From the NCBI RefSeq assembly GCF_011751885.2, contig NZ_CP061771.1:2356001-2420000 (forward strand): a stretch of DNA of 64,000 bases, written 5' to 3'. A model generated the notes under the pieces. It had not been told where the DNA came from and did no database searches. It saw nothing but the letters and a program-made list of their open reading frames with translations. This DNA is from Salinibacterium sp. ZJ450. GTDB taxonomy: Bacteria; Actinomycetota; Actinomycetes; Actinomycetales; Microbacteriaceae. Of the stretch, positions 1 through 9,500 are shown piece after piece. Position 1 is the first letter of the stretch; each line of letters begins with the position of its first letter. Both the position numbers and the translations under genes were made by a program.

Positions 1-1
1 G

Positions 2-991
2 CTGCCCGCCCTGCCGGATGGCGCCGGCCTGCTGATGCTGGTCAATCCCTCGTCCGGTCGGCGGATGTCGGTGTACGACCCGAGCGAGGACCTGGCGGCC
101 CAGCTGCCGAAGGCCGACATCCGACGGTTGGAGGAGGGCGACGACATCGCCGGGATCGTGCATGCGGCGGCGGGGTCGGCGTCTCCCCCGCTATCGCTCG
201 GCATCTACGGCGGCGATGGCTCGGTGGCGGCGGCAGCGCATGTGGCGCGTTCCGCGGGGATGCCGCTGCTGGTGCTGCCCGGAGGCAGCTTCAACCACTT
301 CGCCCGTACCGCGGGCATCGCCACCGTCGACACCGGGTTGGCGGCGTTGCGCGCCGGCACCGGCCGGCGGGTGCACGTCGCGGAACTCAGCCTCGACGAC
401 GCCCCGCCGATCACCGTGCTGAACGAGGCATCCGCCGGGGTGTATCCCGCGTTCGTGGCCGAGCGGGAGAAGCGCGAGCAACGACTCGGCAAGTTCATCG
501 CCGGCAGCATCGCCGCGGTGACGGTGCTGGCGAAGGCGCGGCCGCAGCAGGTGACGGTTGACGGGCGCGACGTGCGCATCTGGTCGCTGTTCGTCGGAGT
601 GGGACGCAACGCGTCATCGACGCTGCTGCCGCTGCAGCGCACGCGCCTGTATGACGCGACGCTGGACGTGCGCATCCTGCACGTGCGGGGCCGCGCGTCG
701 CGGTTCCGCGGGATGGTCGCGTTGGCGTTCGGTCAGCGGGTGTCGGCGGCGCTGGAGCGACTGCCGTTCTGGGCGGGCGAGACCAGCGGCGATATTACCG
801 TGGAGGCATACACGACCGACGCGGTGCGGGCGACGGTGCGGCCCTGGCCCGGCCAGCCGACCGGGTTCGCCCGTGACGGCGAGGTGGCGCTGCTCGAACC
901 GGAGGGGCCAGGCGGCGCGGAGCGTCACTCGCTGCTGCGGATCGTGCCGAACGCGCTCGACATCTACAGCCCGGTGCGCCACCGCGACTGA
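2..991 (+). CDS. Diacylglycerol/lipid kinase family protein, 5' truncated by window edge
   Basis: Lipid kinase of the diacylglycerol kinase catalytic family, expected to phosphorylate a lipid hydroxyl with ATP at the membrane face. Counting from the in-frame ATG at 35, the nucleotide-binding loop GGDGSV is at residues 59-64 and the second glycine-rich motif PGGSFNHFART at 82-92. The family's opening NPSSG motif comes immediately after that ATG, and the frame stays open to base 2, so the true start is probably upstream of the window. The C-terminal part ends with a short D-G-E turn near residue 280, as in YegS/DgkB relatives. The substrate cannot be told from sequence. The next gene begins 63 bases downstream on the same strand. 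Confidence 0.85.
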   Translation: MPALPDGAGLLMLVNPSSGRRMSVYDPSEDLAAQLPKADIRRLEEGDDIAGIVHAAAGSASPPLSLGIYGGDGSVAAAAHVARSAGMPLLVLPGGSFNHFARTAGIATVDTGLAALRAGTGRRVHVAELSLDDAPPITVLNEASAGVYPAFVAEREKREQRLGKFIAGSIAAVTVLAKARPQQVTVDGRDVRIWSLFVGVGRNASSTLLPLQRTRLYDATLDVRILHVRGRASRFRGMVALAFGQRVSAALERLPFWAGETSGDITVEAYTTDAVRATVRPWPGQPTGFARDGEVALLEPEGPGGAERHSLLRIVPNALDIYSPVRHRD

Positions 992-1054
992 GCCTGGCCT
1001 GCTCGCCTGTGGATGGTTTGCGCGGCGGATTTCGGTTAGGCGCATCATTCCTGC

Positions 1055-1846
1055 ATGACCCTCGCGCTCGATGCTCGCTACCCCGCCGTGTGGCGCAGTC
1101 CGACGGTGCTGCAGCTCGGTGCCCCGGACGCCGTGGCCGTGCTGGCCGACGTCACCCCGGTGCAGGAACGGCTGATCGCGGCCTTGGCGGTGGGCGCCTC
1201 TCGGGCACAACTGGCGGTGATCGCGCGCACCGGCAACGACCCCGATTCCGTCGTCGACGAGCTGCTGGCCACGGTGCGGCCGGCGCTCGTGGTCACACCG
1301 CCGCCCGGCACGGTGGCCGTGGCCGGGATCGACCCGGCCGTCGACCGGCTCGCCGACATGCTCGGCTGGCAGGGCGTGCGCACTGTGACAGTGCCGACAC
1401 CGGATGCCGCGGCCACAGTCGACGCGGACGTGGCGATCATCGTGGCCAGCTTCGTGATCGATCCAGGGTTCCACGGGGTGTGGCTTCGTCGCGACATCCC
1501 GCATCTGCCGCTCGTGCTGGGTGGCGCGCAGATCCGCATCGGCCCGTTTGTCGATCCCGGGGTGTCCGCGTGTTTGCACTGCGTTGCCAGATGGCGGGCG
1601 GACGCCGATCCGGCGTGGCCCGCTATCGCCAGTCAGCTCTGGGGTCGGCGCGCGCCGCTGGAGACCCCGCTGGTGCTGGGCGAGGCTATCGGTCTGGCCT
1701 GCCGCCTCACCCTGCGGCGGCTCGCCGGCGTGACCGGCCTCACCGGGGAGGCGGAGGAGCTGTGTCTGGATGCGCGCACCGGCGAGGTGTCGCGGGTGCC
1801 TGTGTCGCCGCATCCCGCCTGCGAGTGTGGAACGCTCGGGCTGTGA
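1055..1846 (+). CDS. Orphan TOMM/RiPP cyclodehydratase-type E1-like protein (ThiF-related)
   Basis: 263-residue protein resembling the leader-binding/E1-like partner of YcaO cyclodehydratases (TOMM precursor leader peptide-binding family). The family signature is visible: a GPFVDPGVSACLHC segment with C173 and C176, a following R..D.DPAWP stretch, and a C-terminal CEC (C256, C258), together a plausible four-cysteine zinc site. A conserved GEAIGLACRL helix precedes the tail. No YcaO protein, precursor peptide or transporter is nearby, so a RiPP pathway is not supported here. From memory, a similar orphan protein sits near uvrD2 in mycobacteria (Rv3196 area), which would suggest a housekeeping role. 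ATG start at 1055. It is convergent with the flavodoxin gene, 3 bases away. Confidence 0.65.
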   Translation: MTLALDARYPAVWRSPTVLQLGAPDAVAVLADVTPVQERLIAALAVGASRAQLAVIARTGNDPDSVVDELLATVRPALVVTPPPGTVAVAGIDPAVDRLADMLGWQGVRTVTVPTPDAAATVDADVAIIVASFVIDPGFHGVWLRRDIPHLPLVLGGAQIRIGPFVDPGVSACLHCVARWRADADPAWPAIASQLWGRRAPLETPLVLGEAIGLACRLTLRRLAGVTGLTGEAEELCLDARTGEVSRVPVSPHPACECGTLGL

Positions 1847-1849
1847 CGG

Positions 1850-2362
1850 CTAGGTACGATCGGCCAGCAGCGCGCCGAGTTGCTCGCCCCAGCGCGTGGC
1901 ACGCTCGAGCTCGCCGTCAAGCAGCGGACCGTCGACGCCGCTGACCCAGAAGCTCTCCGCGTGCGCCGCCGCGGGATACCCGTGCCGATGCGCCAGCTTG
2001 GCCGCGCCCTTCGCGGCCGACCCTGGCAGGTGCCGCACCTTGTCGACGCGGGTGTCGAACGTGGCCATCAGCTGCGTGTGTTCGCCCGCGGGCAGGGCGT
2101 CGAGCCATTCCCGCAGCCCGGTGCCGGTCGACCCGTGGGTTGCGCCCTGACGCACCGCGTCTTCCCTGGTCGACTCACGGGTCATCGAGAACGCGTGGGT
2201 CGGGCCGCCGGCGACGATGAGGTCGACTCCCTCGGGGATGGCGGGCGACGAGGCGATGTCGGCCAGTTGCACCTGCACGAAGTCACCGAGGCCCTCGGCG
2301 ACCGCCCTCGCCACCGCTTCGGTATTGCCGAACATCGATTCGTAGACCACGAACGCTTTCAC
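1850..2362 (-). CDS. Flavodoxin domain protein
   Basis: 170-residue flavodoxin-like protein expected to bind FMN and act as a one-electron carrier or flavin oxidoreductase in the cytosol. The N-terminal phosphate-binding loop, VVYESMFGNTEAVA at residues 5-18, matches the T/S-x-T/F-G-N-T class of flavodoxin loops, and a VAGGPTHAFSM segment near residue 72 fits the second flavin-contacting loop. The length is typical of short-chain flavodoxins. It lies 64 bases downstream of uvrD2 on the same strand and may be the last gene of that transcript. The redox partner is unknown. Confidence 0.8.
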   Translation of the reverse strand: MKAFVVYESMFGNTEAVARAVAEGLGDFVQVQLADIASSPAIPEGVDLIVAGGPTHAFSMTRESTREDAVRQGATHGSTGTGLREWLDALPAGEHTQLMATFDTRVDKVRHLPGSAAKGAAKLAHRHGYPAAAHAESFWVSGVDGPLLDGELERATRWGEQLGALLADRT

Positions 2363-2426
2363 GGGCCGTACCTCCAGTCGCAGCGAGCACGCTCGAGCGC
2401 GCGAGACCGCGCCTCTGCTCGTGAGG

Positions 2427-4172
2427 TTACCTGCCTTGCGCCGTCGCCGCAGCGGGGCGGGGGCTGCGCAGTTCGGCGAGGAATCGGCTGGGTTGACGCA
2501 GCCCGGCGCGGTGCTGGCCCTGCGCCGCCCACGACAGCTCCAGGGTGCGCCGGGCGCGGGTGATGCCCACGTACAGCAGACGACGCTCCTCGTCGATGGA
2601 GTCGAAGTTCTTGGCGAAGCTGATCGGCAGTAGCCCCTCGGCCACCCCGATCACATACACCGAGTCCCATTCCAGGCCCTTGGCGCTGTGCATCGTGGCC
2701 AGGGTCACCGCCGACATGGTCGGTTCGTGCTGCGAGGACTGCCGTTCGAACAGGTCGTCGACGAACGCGCTGAGGCTGGTTCCCGGTGCGGCCGCGTCGG
2801 CGAGGGTCATGATCGCGTTCAGCGATTCCCACTTGTCGCGGGTGGCGCCGCGGTTCTCCGGCGCGCTCTGCGTCCATCCCTGCGAGCGCAGCACATCGCT
2901 CACCGACTTGAACAGCGGCCCGACCGCGCCCGAGACGGCGTAGCCGCGCAGTTCCATCAGCGCGCGTTTCACCTCTGGCAGGTCGAAGAAACGGGTGCCG
3001 CCGTGCAACCGGTAGCTGACACCGACGTCACTCAGCGCGGTCTCCATCGCCGCCGCCTGCACGTTGATGCGGTAGAGCACCGCGATCGACTCCGGCGGGA
3101 TACCCCCGGCGATCTGCGCGGCGATGCTCTGGGCAACGGCGCGCGCCTCGGCCATGTCGTTCGGATGATCGCGCACCGCGACATCCGCCGTCTTCGTCCG
3201 CGCCTGGCTCGGCACCAGCTCCAGCGAGCCCGGCCGCCCGCGCATCAGCCGGTTGGCGGTGTCCACGATCGGCGGCGCCGAGCGGTAGTTCTGTTCCAGC
3301 CGCACCACGGTGGCGTCCTGGTACCGGCCGGGGAACCCGAGCAGGTAGTCGCTCGACGCGCCCGCGAACGAGTAGATGGTCTGGCTGGCGTCGCCCACCA
3401 CGCACAGGTCGGTGCGGTCGCCGAGCCACAGCTGCAGCAGCTCGTACTGCAGCGGCGACACGTCCTGGAACTCGTCCACCACGAAGAACCGGTACTGCTC
3501 ACGCACTTCCTCGGCCACCCGCGGCTCGGACTCGATCATGCCCGCGGTGGCCAGCAGCACGTCTTCGAAGTCGATCTGGCGGCGTTCGTCCTTCAGCTTC
3601 TCATAGGCGAGTTGCAGGTCGATGGCCGTCTCCGGGGTGAGCGCCTGCGGCAGGGTGCGGGTCGCCAGCGCCTTCTCGTAGCCGGCCATGGTGATGCGCG
3701 ACACCTTGCGCCACTCGATCTCCGCCGCCGCGTCGCGCAGGGTGGCGGTGTCGAGTTTCAGCTTCAGGCCGTCGGCGGCGTGCGCGAGCAGCCGCGCCTT
3801 GTTGTCGAGGATGCGCGGCAGGGTGCCGCCGATCACCTGGGGCCAGAAATAGCTCAGCTGGGACAGCGCAGCCGAGTGGAAGGTGCGGGCCGAGACCCCG
3901 GCCGCGCCAAGCCCGCGCAGCCTGCCGCGGAGTTCACCGGCGGCGCGGCTGGTGAACGTGAGCGCCATCACGCGTTTCGGCGAGTACACGCCGGTGGCCA
4001 CCCCGTACGCGATCCGGTGCGTGATCGCGCGGGTCTTGCCGGTGCCCGCCCCGGCGAGCATGCACACCGGTCCGAGCAGGGCTTCGGCTGCCACTCGCTG
4101 CTGGTCGTCGAGTCCGGCGAGCAGGGACTCCGCACCCGAAGAGGCTGCGCCCAGGGACGCTGCGTCGGTCAT
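2427..4172 (-). CDS. uvrD2: UvrD/Rep-type ATP-dependent DNA helicase, UvrD2-like
   Basis: Superfamily 1A 3'-5' DNA helicase of 581 residues. Walker A is GAGTGKT at residues 41-47; motif II VVDEFQD, motif III GDASQTIYSFAGA, motif V TMHSAKGLEWD and motif VI YVGITRARRTL follow in order. The ATG at 4172 was chosen because it forms an ATGA overlap with the nudC stop and begins just before the helicase fold; the same frame is open further upstream, but only as a shadow of nudC. The position beside nudC and near adnAB resembles the mycobacterial uvrD2 locus. The protein ends about 30 residues after motif VI, so the C-terminal HRDC domain known from mycobacterial UvrD2 is absent. Confidence 0.9.
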   Translation of the reverse strand: MTDAASLGAASSGAESLLAGLDDQQRVAAEALLGPVCMLAGAGTGKTRAITHRIAYGVATGVYSPKRVMALTFTSRAAGELRGRLRGLGAAGVSARTFHSAALSQLSYFWPQVIGGTLPRILDNKARLLAHAADGLKLKLDTATLRDAAAEIEWRKVSRITMAGYEKALATRTLPQALTPETAIDLQLAYEKLKDERRQIDFEDVLLATAGMIESEPRVAEEVREQYRFFVVDEFQDVSPLQYELLQLWLGDRTDLCVVGDASQTIYSFAGASSDYLLGFPGRYQDATVVRLEQNYRSAPPIVDTANRLMRGRPGSLELVPSQARTKTADVAVRDHPNDMAEARAVAQSIAAQIAGGIPPESIAVLYRINVQAAAMETALSDVGVSYRLHGGTRFFDLPEVKRALMELRGYAVSGAVGPLFKSVSDVLRSQGWTQSAPENRGATRDKWESLNAIMTLADAAAPGTSLSAFVDDLFERQSSQHEPTMSAVTLATMHSAKGLEWDSVYVIGVAEGLLPISFAKNFDSIDEERRLLYVGITRARRTLELSWAAQGQHRAGLRQPSRFLAELRSPRPAAATAQGR

Positions 4173-5104
4173 GCCCGCGACCCGTCGTCGAGGGGCTCGC
4201 CGTACCAGTGCTCGAGGATGCCGCGGGCGATGGAGCTCGGACCGGGCAGCAGGATGTCGCCGATCGCGTCGCGCAGCTCGTCCCGGCTGAACCAGCGCAG
4301 GTCGAGGATTTCGTCGCCATCCGGTGCCAGGTCGCCGCTCCACGCGGCGTCGACCTCGGCGGTGAAGCCGAGCATCAGCGACGCCGGGAACGGCCAAGGC
4401 TGACTGCCGAGGTATGTCGGGTTGACCACGGGCACGCCGGATTCCTCCAGCACCTCCCGCATCACCGCGGATTCCAGCGACTCCCCCGGCTCCACGAAGC
4501 CGGCCAGCAGCGAGTAGCGGTTGTTCTCCCAGAGCGCGTTGCTGCCGAGCAGCAGCCGGTCCGCGACATCCGTCACTCCCACAATGATCGCGGGGTCGGT
4601 GCGCGGATACAGTTCGATGTTGTGCACAGGGTCGACCCGCACCCAGCCGCCCATAGTCGACACGGTTCGCTCGCCGCTGCGTGGTGAGAACTGGTGCACG
4701 GCATGCCAGTTCAGGATGCCGAGCGCCTCGGTGAACAGGGCGGCGTCGCGATCGCTCAGCCGGGTGGCCAGCGCCCGCAGGTTGCCCCACTCGGTGCCAA
4801 GGTTCGCGGCCTGCTCGTCGGTGATCACCGTGGCGACCACCGGGGTGCCGACCGGTTCGGTGGCGGTGGCGCTGGTCACCCGGCCGAGGTAGACGAGCTC
4901 GCCAGTGCGGTCGACGGATGTCGCGGGCAGCAGCCGCAGCGACGTGGGGGTGTCCAGTGGCGCGGTGCCGTTCCACAGGGCGAGCACGCGGGTGGCGGGG
5001 TCCTGCCAGAGCTCCTCGAATAGGGTGTCGCGGGTGCGCGCCAGGTAGTCGCGGTCGATCTCGAAGTGCGAAAGCGGGAGTCGCGCGGAGAACGACAAAG
5101 TCAA
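4169..5104 (-). CDS. nudC: NAD(+)/NADH diphosphatase, NudC family (Nudix)
   Basis: Nudix hydrolase of 311 residues that cleaves NAD(H) to NMN(H) and AMP and, in family members, removes NAD caps from RNA. The Nudix box GX5EX7REUXEEXGU is complete at residues 202-224 and the NudC signature SQPWPFP is at 234-240. The zinc ribbon is degenerate: where the family usually has C-x2-C the sequence reads FSPRSG (S140, S143), and the second pair is also replaced (D158, H161). The start is a TTG at 5104; a second TTG two codons on is an alternative. It overlaps uvrD2 by 4 bases and is divergent from the phosphotransferase-like gene. Confidence 0.88.
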   Translation of the reverse strand: MTLSFSARLPLSHFEIDRDYLARTRDTLFEELWQDPATRVLALWNGTAPLDTPTSLRLLPATSVDRTGELVYLGRVTSATATEPVGTPVVATVITDEQAANLGTEWGNLRALATRLSDRDAALFTEALGILNWHAVHQFSPRSGERTVSTMGGWVRVDPVHNIELYPRTDPAIIVGVTDVADRLLLGSNALWENNRYSLLAGFVEPGESLESAVMREVLEESGVPVVNPTYLGSQPWPFPASLMLGFTAEVDAAWSGDLAPDGDEILDLRWFSRDELRDAIGDILLPGPSSIARGILEHWYGEPLDDGSRA

Positions 5105-5181
5105 AATGAGTGGCCTATCGAGGTGTGAGTATGTGCGTGGCGTAGGGCCGAGGTGGGGTCAGAGCAACCTACCCTGTCGGT

Positions 5182-6183
5182 ATGGCCAGATCCCACTTCA
5201 CTCTAGCCGCGCTGGCTACCGCGGCAGTAGCCGACCTCGACGTCGTCAAGACCGCCCCGTTCGGTTCCATCTCCGGCGGCGAGTTCTCGTCTGCGCTGCT
5301 CACCGGGCGCGATGGGAAGCACTGGATCATCCGGGTCCCGCGCCAGTCCCGGGCCGAGTCCGAACAGTCAGCCGATCTCGTCGCGCTGCGGGCGCTCAGC
5401 GCCGGCGTGCGCGCCCGGCTGCCGTTCGCGGTCACCTCCTTCGCCGGGCAGGCCCCGGTCGAGGGCACCCGGGCGATCGTGTACGAATTCGTTTACGGCG
5501 AGAAGGTTGCGCTCGATCAGATGGACGCGAGCCTGGCGGCATCCGTCGGTCGCGCGGTGGCGGCGATCCACGCGCTGCCGACCAGTTTTGTCTCGGATGC
5601 CGGCCTGCCGGTGGCGAGTTCGGTGGAGTGCCTGCGCGCGACGCTGAGCATCACTGATCGTGCCGCGGCCACCGGTCTGGTGCCGGCGATGCTGCTCGAA
5701 CGCTGGGAGAAGGCCACCGACGACCACCTGCTCTGGCAGTTCCAGCCCACCGTGATCAACGGCGCGCTGACCGCTGACTCGCTGCTCAGCAGCAACGGCT
5801 CGGTGTGCGGCGTGCTCGGCTGGCACGAACTGCGGGTGGGTGACCCGGCGCGTGACCTGTTCTGGCTGCTCGGCTCGCAGGCGGAGAACGTGCCCGAGGC
5901 CGCCTTCGAGGCGTACACGACGGCGCGCGGCGGCAGCGACCGCCAGCTGCTGCATCGCGCAATGCTGTACGCCGAGCTGGAGATCGCCCGCTGGCTGCTG
6001 CACGGCACGGAGACGCGCGACACCGAGGTGGTGGATGACGCGGTGGCGATGCTGCACGGACTCGTCGACCGGGTGCAGAGCGACGTGATGAACCCGATCG
6101 GGCCGCCCACCATGCCGGTGCCCACCGTGTCCGAGGTGGAGGCGCTGCTGGACAGCACCGAGCGGCGCGCGGGCACCGCGTAG
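5182..6183 (+). CDS. Aminoglycoside phosphotransferase (APH)-fold protein with degraded active site
   Basis: 333-residue protein with the APH/choline kinase fold. The hinge IVYEFVYGEKV (residues 99-109) and the C-lobe end GDPARDLFWLL (220-230) fit the family. The catalytic loop, normally HGDLHxxN, reads NGALTADSLL (193-202), so both the catalytic His and Asp are missing, and the following metal-binding Asp (usual IIDWE) is Gly in VLGWHE (211-216). It is therefore probably not an active kinase, or acts by another mechanism. ATG start. It stands alone on the plus strand between nudC and adnB. An automated label such as macrolide phosphotransferase would be misleading. Confidence 0.7.
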   Translation: MARSHFTLAALATAAVADLDVVKTAPFGSISGGEFSSALLTGRDGKHWIIRVPRQSRAESEQSADLVALRALSAGVRARLPFAVTSFAGQAPVEGTRAIVYEFVYGEKVALDQMDASLAASVGRAVAAIHALPTSFVSDAGLPVASSVECLRATLSITDRAAATGLVPAMLLERWEKATDDHLLWQFQPTVINGALTADSLLSSNGSVCGVLGWHELRVGDPARDLFWLLGSQAENVPEAAFEAYTTARGGSDRQLLHRAMLYAELEIARWLLHGTETRDTEVVDDAVAMLHGLVDRVQSDVMNPIGPPTMPVPTVSEVEALLDSTERRAGTA

Positions 6184-6500
6184 GCCCGGTTCCTGCCGAT
6201 ACGGCGAAGTGACGGTTCCTGCGGGTACCGCGTAGGCCTCGCTGGTTAGGCCCCTCGGGCCGAGCGCGCTGTTTCCGGCCGACCGCCGGCGCCGCGGCGG
6301 GCGCCCTCGGCCGGAAACGCCGCGCTCACGCCGAACGGGCGCGGCGCGGCCGCGGTTCCGGCGCGAGCGCCGTAGAAACTGTCGAACGCCGCGGATACCG
6401 CAGCGGCGCTCGACAGAAAATGCGGCGCTCGACAGAAAGTGCGGCGCTCACGCGAGTGGCCCCTCGAGCAGCAGCGCCCGGTCAGCCCAGCGGCGCCCGG
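6184..6500. other. Gene-free spacer, 317 bp, with palindrome and tandem repeat
   Basis: Convergent spacer between the APH-like gene and adnB. No gene is supported. The first half is extremely GC-rich and palindromic. A 14-bp inverted repeat with one mismatch lies at 6379-6392 and 6403-6416, and its right arm begins three tandem copies of a 19-20 base unit TGCGGCGCTCGACAGAAA (6401-6456). The unit belongs to the GCGGCGCTC repeat family seen near 27.9 and 55.7 kb. It may work as a two-way terminator, but there is no clear T-run. Confidence 0.6.
6379..6456. repeat. Inverted repeat plus 19-20 bp tandem repeats (GCGGCGCTC family)
   Basis: The left arm CTGTCGAACGCCGC (6379-6392) pairs with GCGGCGCTCGACAG (6403-6416) with one mismatch. 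The unit GCGGCGCTCGACAGAAA is then repeated at about 6402 and 6422, with a partial third copy at about 6441. Confidence 0.7.
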
Positions 6501-9500
6501 TTACTCCAGCGACGCCCGCCACAGGTCGACGAGCTCGTCCTCGTCGAAGATGCGTTCCGGCGTGATGATGCGGTCATCGCTTACGTAGTAGAACACCGCA
6601 GAGATCAGCGCAGGGTCAACACCCTTCCACTTCGCGTACGCCAGCCGGTACAGCGCCAGCTGCAGCTGCTTGGTGGCGAGGTCCTCGGCATCTCTGGGCG
6701 CCTTGCCGGTCTTCCAGTCGACCACCTGAAAGCCGTCGCCGTCGGCGTACACCGCGTCGATCTTGCAGACGATGACCTGCCCGTCGAGCACCAGGTGGAT
6801 CTCGCGTTCGACGTCGACCGGCGTGCTGCTGGCCCACGGCGAACGCTCGAAGGTGTCCTTCAGCCTGGCCAGTTCCACCTCGTCGATGGCCTGATTGTCC
6901 AGGTCGGCGGAATCGATCTCGCTGGCGAGGGCGTCGATGGTCTCGGACGTGCCGCCCTGCCCGTAGCGGTCCTCCACCCAGGAGTGGAACAGCGTGCCGA
7001 GCCGGGTCGCCCGGTACGGACGCTCCGGCATCGGGCGGCGCAGCGATGCGGCAACGGATGCCGGGTCGGTGACGTAGTCCTTGAACCGGGAGGCGGGCGC
7101 CCTGCCGGGTAACGGCATCCGCTCTTCGGCGGTCAGCCGGCGCCGGCGTTCCTCGAGCAGCAGGTCGAGCTCCAGGCTCCACTCGCCGTTCCGCCCGGGT
7201 TCCACCTCCTGCGCCCTGGCCTCGCGCACCCGCTCGGCGGCGGCCTCGAGCGCGGGCCTGCGTCCGCCCAGCGGGTCGGCCGGCCAGGAGAACTCGTTCA
7301 CCCGGTCGCCGAGCGGGTTCTCCTCGAACTCGCTCGCCTCGGGCAGCGCCTCGATGACGCCCGCCTGCTGCAGCTCGAGCAGGTACGGGCTCGGGATGCG
7401 CGGCTTGCTCTGGGTCGACCAGAACGAGCCGCACATCAGCAGGCTGTGCCGGGCGCGGGTGACCGCCACATACGCGAGCCGGCGCTCCTCCAGGCCGTGC
7501 CGGTGCTTCACCGCCTCGGAGAACCGTTTCTTCTCCTCGAGCAGCTCCTTGCGGCTGGTCGCATGCCGCCAGTCGAACTCGGGCATGTCGGCGGCGTCAC
7601 CGCGGAAGTCCCACGGCAGGGAGCCGAAGCTGAGCCAGCCGTTCGAGCCCTCCCGGGAGGTGCCGGGCAGCTCGTCCTGGACCATCCGCGGAACCACCAC
7701 GTGGTCCCACTCGAGTCCCTTTGAGCCGTGGATGGTGAGCAGCTGTACGGTGCGGGGTTCCGGGTCTTCCGGTCGCGGCGCCAGCCCCTCGCGCCATTCC
7801 GCCTCGCGCAGCCAGCCGAGGAAGCCGCCGAGCGACGCGGTGTCGTCGCCGGCGAGGTAGCCGGCGAGCGCGTCGAAGAACGCTTCCATGCCGGCCCGGC
7901 CGGTGGTGTGCGCGTCGTTCGCGGCGCTCTCGATGTCGAGCAGCAGTTCCTGCTCGACGATGGTCACCAAATCGAGCAGGTCGCCGCCGGAGCGGGCGCG
8001 CAGCCGTTCCAGGGTGAGCCCGGCGTGCCGCAGCCGCTCCAGTCCGGCCTCGCTGAACGCCTCGAGCCTGCTGTGGCCGGGCTTGGCGTGGGCCAGGAAG
8101 TCGAGGGCCTCCACGATGGAGCCGCCCTCGCCGTCGGCGACGGATGCCCGCATCCGCTCCTTCACCGTGTCATCGAGCGGCTGCTGGGCGAGGTCGCGGT
8201 CGCGCAGCCAGGAGGCGACCCTGTTCAGCGCGTGCAGGTCCTTCACCCCGATCCGCCAGCGGGATCCGGCGAGCAGCCGCACCAGCTCGGAGCCGGCGGT
8301 GGGGTCCTGCAGCACGGTGAGCGCGCTGACCAGGTCGGCGATCTCGGGTTCCTGCATCAGCCCGCCGATGCCGAGCACGTGATACGGCACCTCGTGTCGG
8401 CGCAGCGCCTGGATGAAGTACCCCTGGCTCTTGCGCGCGCGGAACAGCAGCGCCGCGGTGACTGTGTCGTCGCCGGCGACGAGCCGTTCCTTCAACCAGA
8501 GCGCGGCGGCATCCGCCTCGGCCTCGATGGTTTCGTGGAAGGCCACCGACACCGGCAGGTGGCTGGCGCTGAAGCTCGGTTCCAGCCGGTCGACGCGCAC
8601 CCGGGTCTCCGGCACCAACGGCGCGACCAGCGTGTTGGCGGTGCGCAGGATGTCGCGGCCGTTGCGCCAGCTGGTGGACAGCGAGTAGGTATTGACGGCG
8701 CCGTCGCCGAACTGTCGGGCGAACCCCTCGAGGTTCGCGGCGCTCGCCCCGCGCCATCCGTAGATCGACTGGTTCGGGTCGCCCACTGCCATCACCGACT
8801 GCCCGGCGAACAGCTCGGCGAGCAGCCAGGTCTGCACCACGCTGGTGTCCTGGTACTCGTCGAGCAGCACCACCGGAAACCGGGTTCGGAGGTCCTCGGC
8901 GCTCTGCGGCACGCTGCGGGCGATCTCGAGGGCGAGCGCCACCTGGTCGGAGTACTCGACGAAGCCGCGGCGCTTCTTGATCTCGGCGTACTGGGCGGCC
9001 AGGTCCACCAGCAGCGGCAGGCTGCCCACGGTGTGCGCCATCGCGTCGACGTCGGCGTAGGCGCCGCGACCGCCGGCGGGCAGCTCGACGATGCCAGTGA
9101 ACCGCTCGGCGAAACCGGCGACCTCTGCCGGGTCGACGATGTTCTCGCTGAGCGACTGGCTGAGCGAGAGCACGGCGCGGGTGATGGCGTCGACGTTCTT
9201 GCCGAGCCCCGCGAGCCGCGGGTCGCTGCTGCCGACCACCACGTTGCGGGCCAGCTGCCAGGCCGAGGCCTCGCCTAGCACGGCGCCGTCGCTCTCCCTG
9301 CCGAGCAGCACCGCGTTGTCGCGGTAGATGGAGTTCGCGAACGAGTTGTAGGTGGCGACGACGGGCGGGTCGAATTCGTCGTAGTCCTCGGTGACCAGGT
9401 CGGCGGCGGCCAGCGCGCTGATCCGCTCCCGGATGCGGCCGGACAGCTCACCGGCGGCCTTGCGGGTGAAGGTGAGGCCGAGGACCTCGCCGGCGCCGAC

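Noticed and set aside
1055-1846. A TOMM/RiPP biosynthetic cluster
   Set aside because: Only the E1-like protein is present; no YcaO, precursor peptide, dehydrogenase or exporter nearby.
2688-4403. Long plus-strand frame of 571 codons inside uvrD2/nudC
   Set aside because: Antisense shadow of high-GC coding DNA: Arg/His/Gly/Pro-rich, no recognised domain, fully covered by the two convincing genes.
4173-4976. Upstream extension of the uvrD2 frame to 849 codons
   Set aside because: The added part lies inside nudC in another frame and has no domain; ATGA overlap at 4169-4172 gives a natural start.
5182-6183. Antibiotic (macrolide/aminoglycoside) resistance kinase
   Set aside because: Catalytic His/Asp and metal-binding Asp are missing, so resistance is not supported.
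7728-9278. Plus-strand frame of 516 codons inside adnB
   Set aside because: Shadow frame with typical R/H/G/V composition and no motifs; adnB on the other strand has full helicase and nuclease motifs.
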